Part shown: positions 20,734-22,984 of the stretch, one piece after another
Layout of the letters: every line of letters begins with the position of its first letter
How positions within the stretch are numbered: the first letter of the stretch is position 1
Assembly: GCA_024640485.1 (NCBI GenBank)
Contig: JAHEEY010000012.1
Span: 1-22,984 of the forward strand
Direction of reading: 5' to 3'
From: Chloroflexota bacterium
GTDB taxonomy: Bacteria; Chloroflexota; Anaerolineae; Promineifilales; Promineifilaceae
Length of the DNA stretch: 22,984 nt
Position numbers and translations under genes: made by a program
Notes under the pieces: model-generated
The model's input: only the letters and a program-made list of their open reading frames with translations
The model's database searches: none
Told to the model about the DNA's origin: nothing

Positions 20734-21188
20734 CCAGCTTTCGCAGGCTGCCTCAAACCAGGACATTACTTAACCGTGGTGGTCCTCCAGGCTCCATTTC
20801 AGTAAGGATCGGCTCGTGTCGCCGCCTGGGAAGCCCCTTCCTCATCCCATCCCATCACTTCGCAGCAGGTCCAGATAATTTCTTTAAGATCGTCACGATC
20901 TAGCTTCACCCCCTGGCTGCGAACGCTTTCGACCCGGCGTCGAAGAAACGATCCGGCAGACGGCTGTCAACGGATTGAGTCAATGTGTGCCACTCTGCCG
21001 CCATAATCAGTCCTGGCCCCCTATCGAGCCGATTTCGGTAACTTGCCTGAAATAGGCTAAAATGAACATCAGTCGGCTGATAGTCATCATCCGTTGCCCA
21101 TGCCAAGCCCCGATCCCCAGATGGATGGTGACAAAGACAATATGTTGGCGGGCCGCACGAGGATTAAGGATAGGTTGCTGCGGCCTAG
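20734..21188. other. Gene-poor interval between ctaB and the glutaredoxin-like gene
   Basis: About 455 bp with no intact gene. Its central part (20799 to about 21000) carries the gene remnant listed separately on the minus strand. No strong terminator follows ctaB. Further minus-strand protein-like stretches continue to about 21180, but I could not place them in any family. Confidence 0.5.
20799..21000 (-). pseudogene. Frameshifted C-terminal remnant, probably of an aldehyde:ferredoxin oxidoreductase-family protein
   Basis: Minus strand. In one frame the stretch SVDSRLPDRFFDAG (about 20967-20930) resembles the DDxLPxRF segment near the end of AOR-family tungsten enzymes. About 30 bp on, a second frame, open from 20966 to the TGA at 20799-20801, reads GVKLDRDDLKEII and then CCEVMGWDEEG. 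That matches the AOR C-terminal pattern of a Leu-Asp helix followed by GWD-x-x-G. The first frame stops (TGA) at 20906, so a frameshift separates the halves. No upstream AOR domains or start were found. Family assignment is by pattern memory. Confidence 0.45.
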
Positions 21189-21209
21189 GTGGCTGAAGGC
21201 GAGGGAACT

Positions 21210-21446
21210 TTGGAGCTCATTTTATATACCAAAAACGGCTGCGGACTGTGTGATGAAGTAAAAGTGCATTTGTCGCGGCTGGCAGGCGCCTATCCACACC
21301 GGCTGACAGAAATCGATATCACCAGCGACCGGGCTATCTTTGAACAGTATCATTTTGTTATTCCGGTGGTGCAAATCGGCGAAGTGGAGCTTCAGGCGCC
21401 TATTACCGCGGCCCAGTTGGAAGCTGCTTTGGCGACAGCCCACTAG
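21210..21446 (+). CDS. Glutaredoxin-like thiol-disulfide protein (DUF836 type)
   Basis: 78 residues from TTG 21210. It opens with a beta strand LILYTKNGC and the redox motif C-G-L-C, then EVKVHLSRLA and EIDITSDRAIFEQYHFVIPVVQIG, with the cis-Pro of thioredoxin folds in IPVV. This matches the small glutaredoxin-like DUF836 family. A GTG at 21189 would add seven residues; TTG 21210 is preferred because GAGGG lies 4 nt upstream and the extension is not part of the fold. Cytoplasmic thiol reductant or sensor; partner unknown. The aldo/keto reductase gene starts 12 bp after its stop, with its ribosome binding site touching this stop codon, so the two form an operon. Confidence 0.88.
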   Translation: MELILYTKNGCGLCDEVKVHLSRLAGAYPHRLTEIDITSDRAIFEQYHFVIPVVQIGEVELQAPITAAQLEAALATAH

Positions 21447-21458
21447 GGGGACCCCAGG

Positions 21459-22433
21459 ATGGATTATCGAATGTTAGGGAATACCGGGGTGCGGGTTTCT
21501 AACCTGTGCTTCGGCACTATGTCTTTTGGTGGCGAGGCTGATGAAGTGACCTCTGCCGCGCTGTTTCACCGCTGCCGTGAGGTGGGGATCAACTTCTTTG
21601 ACTGTGCCAATAGGTATCAGTGGGGGCGATCAGAAGAGATTCTAGGTACGCTCATCGCTGACTGCCGAGATGAAGTTGTGATCACCAGTAAAGTTTATTT
21701 CCCTATGGGACAGGATATCAATGCCCGAGGGGCTTCCCGCCGGCAGATCACCAAAGAGGTGGAGGGCAGCCTACGGCGGCTAAACAGTGACCGCATCGAT
21801 CTATATTTTATCCATCACTTTGATGATGATACGCCAATTGAAGAGACCCTTCGCGCTTTGGATGCACTGGTGGAGCAGGGGAAAATCCTTTATCCGGCAG
21901 CCAGTAATTTCGCCGCCTGGCAGGTGGCCAAAGCATTGGGTATCTCCGCTAGAGAGGGATGGGCGAGATTCGAGTGCATCCAGCCGATGTATAACCTGGT
22001 CAAGCGACAGGCTGAAGTGGAGCTTCTGCCCATGGCACAATCGGAAAAGCTGGGCGTGATTCCGTACAGCCCACTGGGCGCCGGTTTGCTCACCGGTAAA
22101 TACAGTGCTTCGCTGCAGCCTGAATCCGGCCGATTGATGGAAAATAAGACGTACCAGACCCGCTACGGGGCGGCCTGGATGTATGAGACTGCCGGCCAAT
22201 TCACAAAGTTGGCCAAGCAACATGGATTTGATCCCGCTGGATTGGCGGTGGCCTGGGTGGCAGCGCATCCGGCGGTGACCGCCCCCATCATTGGTGCCCG
22301 CAACCTGGAGCAGCTGTCAGGCTCCCTAAGTGCATTGGATATTGAGATGACCCCTGAGCTGTATCAAGAAATAGCAGCGCTGTCTCCAGAGCCGCCGCTG
22401 GCGACTGACCGCAATGATGAACGTACTGTCTAA
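21459..22433 (+). CDS. Aldo/keto reductase
   Basis: 324 residues, (beta/alpha)8 NADPH-dependent oxidoreductase. Family marks: N-terminal LGNTGVRVSNLCFGTMSFG; catalytic tetrad Asp in NFFDCANRY, Tyr in the same stretch, Lys in VITSKV, His in LYFIHHFD; cofactor region PYSPLGAGLLTGKY and IIGARNLEQL near the end. The sequence after YQWGRSEEILG is that of the YghZ/Tas-like (AKR11-14) subgroup. These enzymes reduce aldehydes, ketones or sugars; no specific substrate is apparent. It is co-transcribed with the glutaredoxin-like gene, perhaps for handling reactive aldehydes under oxidative stress (inference). It converges on the M20 gene with 4 bp between stops. Confidence 0.93.
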   Translation: MDYRMLGNTGVRVSNLCFGTMSFGGEADEVTSAALFHRCREVGINFFDCANRYQWGRSEEILGTLIADCRDEVVITSKVYFPMGQDINARGASRRQITKEVEGSLRRLNSDRIDLYFIHHFDDDTPIEETLRALDALVEQGKILYPAASNFAAWQVAKALGISAREGWARFECIQPMYNLVKRQAEVELLPMAQSEKLGVIPYSPLGAGLLTGKYSASLQPESGRLMENKTYQTRYGAAWMYETAGQFTKLAKQHGFDPAGLAVAWVAAHPAVTAPIIGARNLEQLSGSLSALDIEMTPELYQEIAALSPEPPLATDRNDERTV

Positions 22434-22437
22434 ATAA

Positions 22438-22984
22438 CTAGAAGCGCTGCAGTGCGGCAAGGATTGCCTCCGTGCCGAAATCTACTGCCGCAGCTGGAAT
22501 GCGTTCGTCGGCGGCATGAATGGTTTGGCTGAAGTTGAAGCCGGGCGGCAAGGTCATCGGCAGGAAACCATAGGTCTGAATCCCCAGCCGGGAGAAGAAA
22601 CGTGCGTCGGTGACCCCGGGAAGGACCAGGGGGATAGGGGTGCCGTCAGGATCAGCATCCCTCAGAATGGCCCCTAAGGTATCAAATAATCCCATGTTCG
22701 GTTCAGCTGGTCCAGGATCGAAGGCGACTACCTCGATGGCTGCTTCAGGGCCGATGATGGGACGGAGTTCGCCGATGACGTCGTCGGGCACGTAGCCGGG
22801 GAGTAAACGGGCGTCCAGCTCAAGGGTGATTTCACTGGGGATGACGTTGATCTTTTCGCCGCCGTTGACGATGGTGGGGCTGACCGTGTGGTGCAGCAAG
22901 GGGTCCATGGTGCGCAGCTGTTCCCCTAATAAATCAAGGAGCCGGTCCGTTAGCGGCGGCTGAAGCAGGCCGCGGATTGCCAGG
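22438..22984 (-). CDS. M20 family metallopeptidase, C-terminal part (5' end outside window)
   Basis: The frame is open from the right edge to the TAG at 22438; about 181 codons are visible. It contains the lid/dimerisation domain ending (NGGEKINVIPSEITLELDAR, an M20 hallmark) and the C-terminal catalytic segment with GVTDARFFSRLGIQTYGF and the metal-ligand His in TIHAADERIP. It belongs to the M20/ArgE/DapE/CPG2-like group of zinc peptidases and deacylases; the N-terminal metal ligands lie outside. An internal ATG at 22908 is not the start, because homology and the open frame continue upstream of it. Substrate cannot be told from this part. Confidence 0.92.
   Translation of the reverse strand, partial: LAIRGLLQPPLTDRLLDLLGEQLRTMDPLLHHTVSPTIVNGGEKINVIPSEITLELDARLLPGYVPDDVIGELRPIIGPEAAIEVVAFDPGPAEPNMGLFDTLGAILRDADPDGTPIPLVLPGVTDARFFSRLGIQTYGFLPMTLPPGFNFSQTIHAADERIPAAAVDFGTEAILAALQRF

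Overview
The window looks like a piece of an ordinary chromosome from an aerobic, moderately high-GC bacterium, most probably a member of the Chloroflexota (Anaerolineae or Caldilineae type). That placement is inference. It rests on Thr/Pro-rich low-complexity extracytoplasmic segments (in the lipoprotein at 1-565 and the anchor protein at 11742-12356), tandem M42 aminopeptidases, a DtxR-type metal regulator, a P450, a heme O synthase and a PFK with a Lys in the PKTIDND motif. No 16S rRNA or other phylogenetic marker is present. There is no CRISPR array, transposase, integrase or phage gene, and gene density and codon style are even throughout.

Left part (1-4331). A lipoprotein with a glycosidase-like domain (cut by the window edge) diverges from a YigZ/IMPACT gene. 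A UbiB/ABC1 atypical kinase converges on yigZ. Next comes a complete tRNA-Glu(CTC) unit on the minus strand with its own near-consensus promoter and terminator. A DtxR/MntR-family regulator follows; its near-consensus promoter carries a 7-6-7 inverted repeat over the -10, and it has a leader of about 250 nt. Middle-left (4352-8469): a cytochrome P450 gene; a damaged short reading frame just upstream of it; a divergent APH/choline-kinase-fold protein whose catalytic Asp is replaced by Asn; a DUF456 membrane protein with a small unknown membrane protein; and a very strong terminator.

Centre (8500-16001). A four-gene minus-strand unit encodes a membrane-anchored Thr/Pro-rich protein followed by three diverged M42 metallo-aminopeptidases, each with a complete metal site. 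Divergent from it is an orphan 1089-residue sensor kinase with a multi-helix N-terminal membrane domain, then Cache-like, HAMP, GAF-like, PAS, HisKA and HATPase regions. Right part (16022-22984): the lspA-rluD pair, a class I methyltransferase, 6-phosphofructokinase, heme O synthase (ctaB), what looks like a frameshifted C-terminal remnant of an aldehyde:ferredoxin oxidoreductase, a glutaredoxin-like protein with an aldo/keto reductase, and the C-terminal part of an M20 peptidase.

Functional links are modest. LspA would process the lipoprotein at the left edge, CtaB implies a heme-copper oxidase elsewhere in the genome, and the DtxR-type protein probably controls its own promoter. I see no clearly new multi-gene system. 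The points most worth follow-up are the M42 trio with its anchor protein, the apparently leaderless promoters, the metal-regulator promoter and leader, the degenerate kinase active site, and the remnants hidden in 'empty' intergenic DNA.
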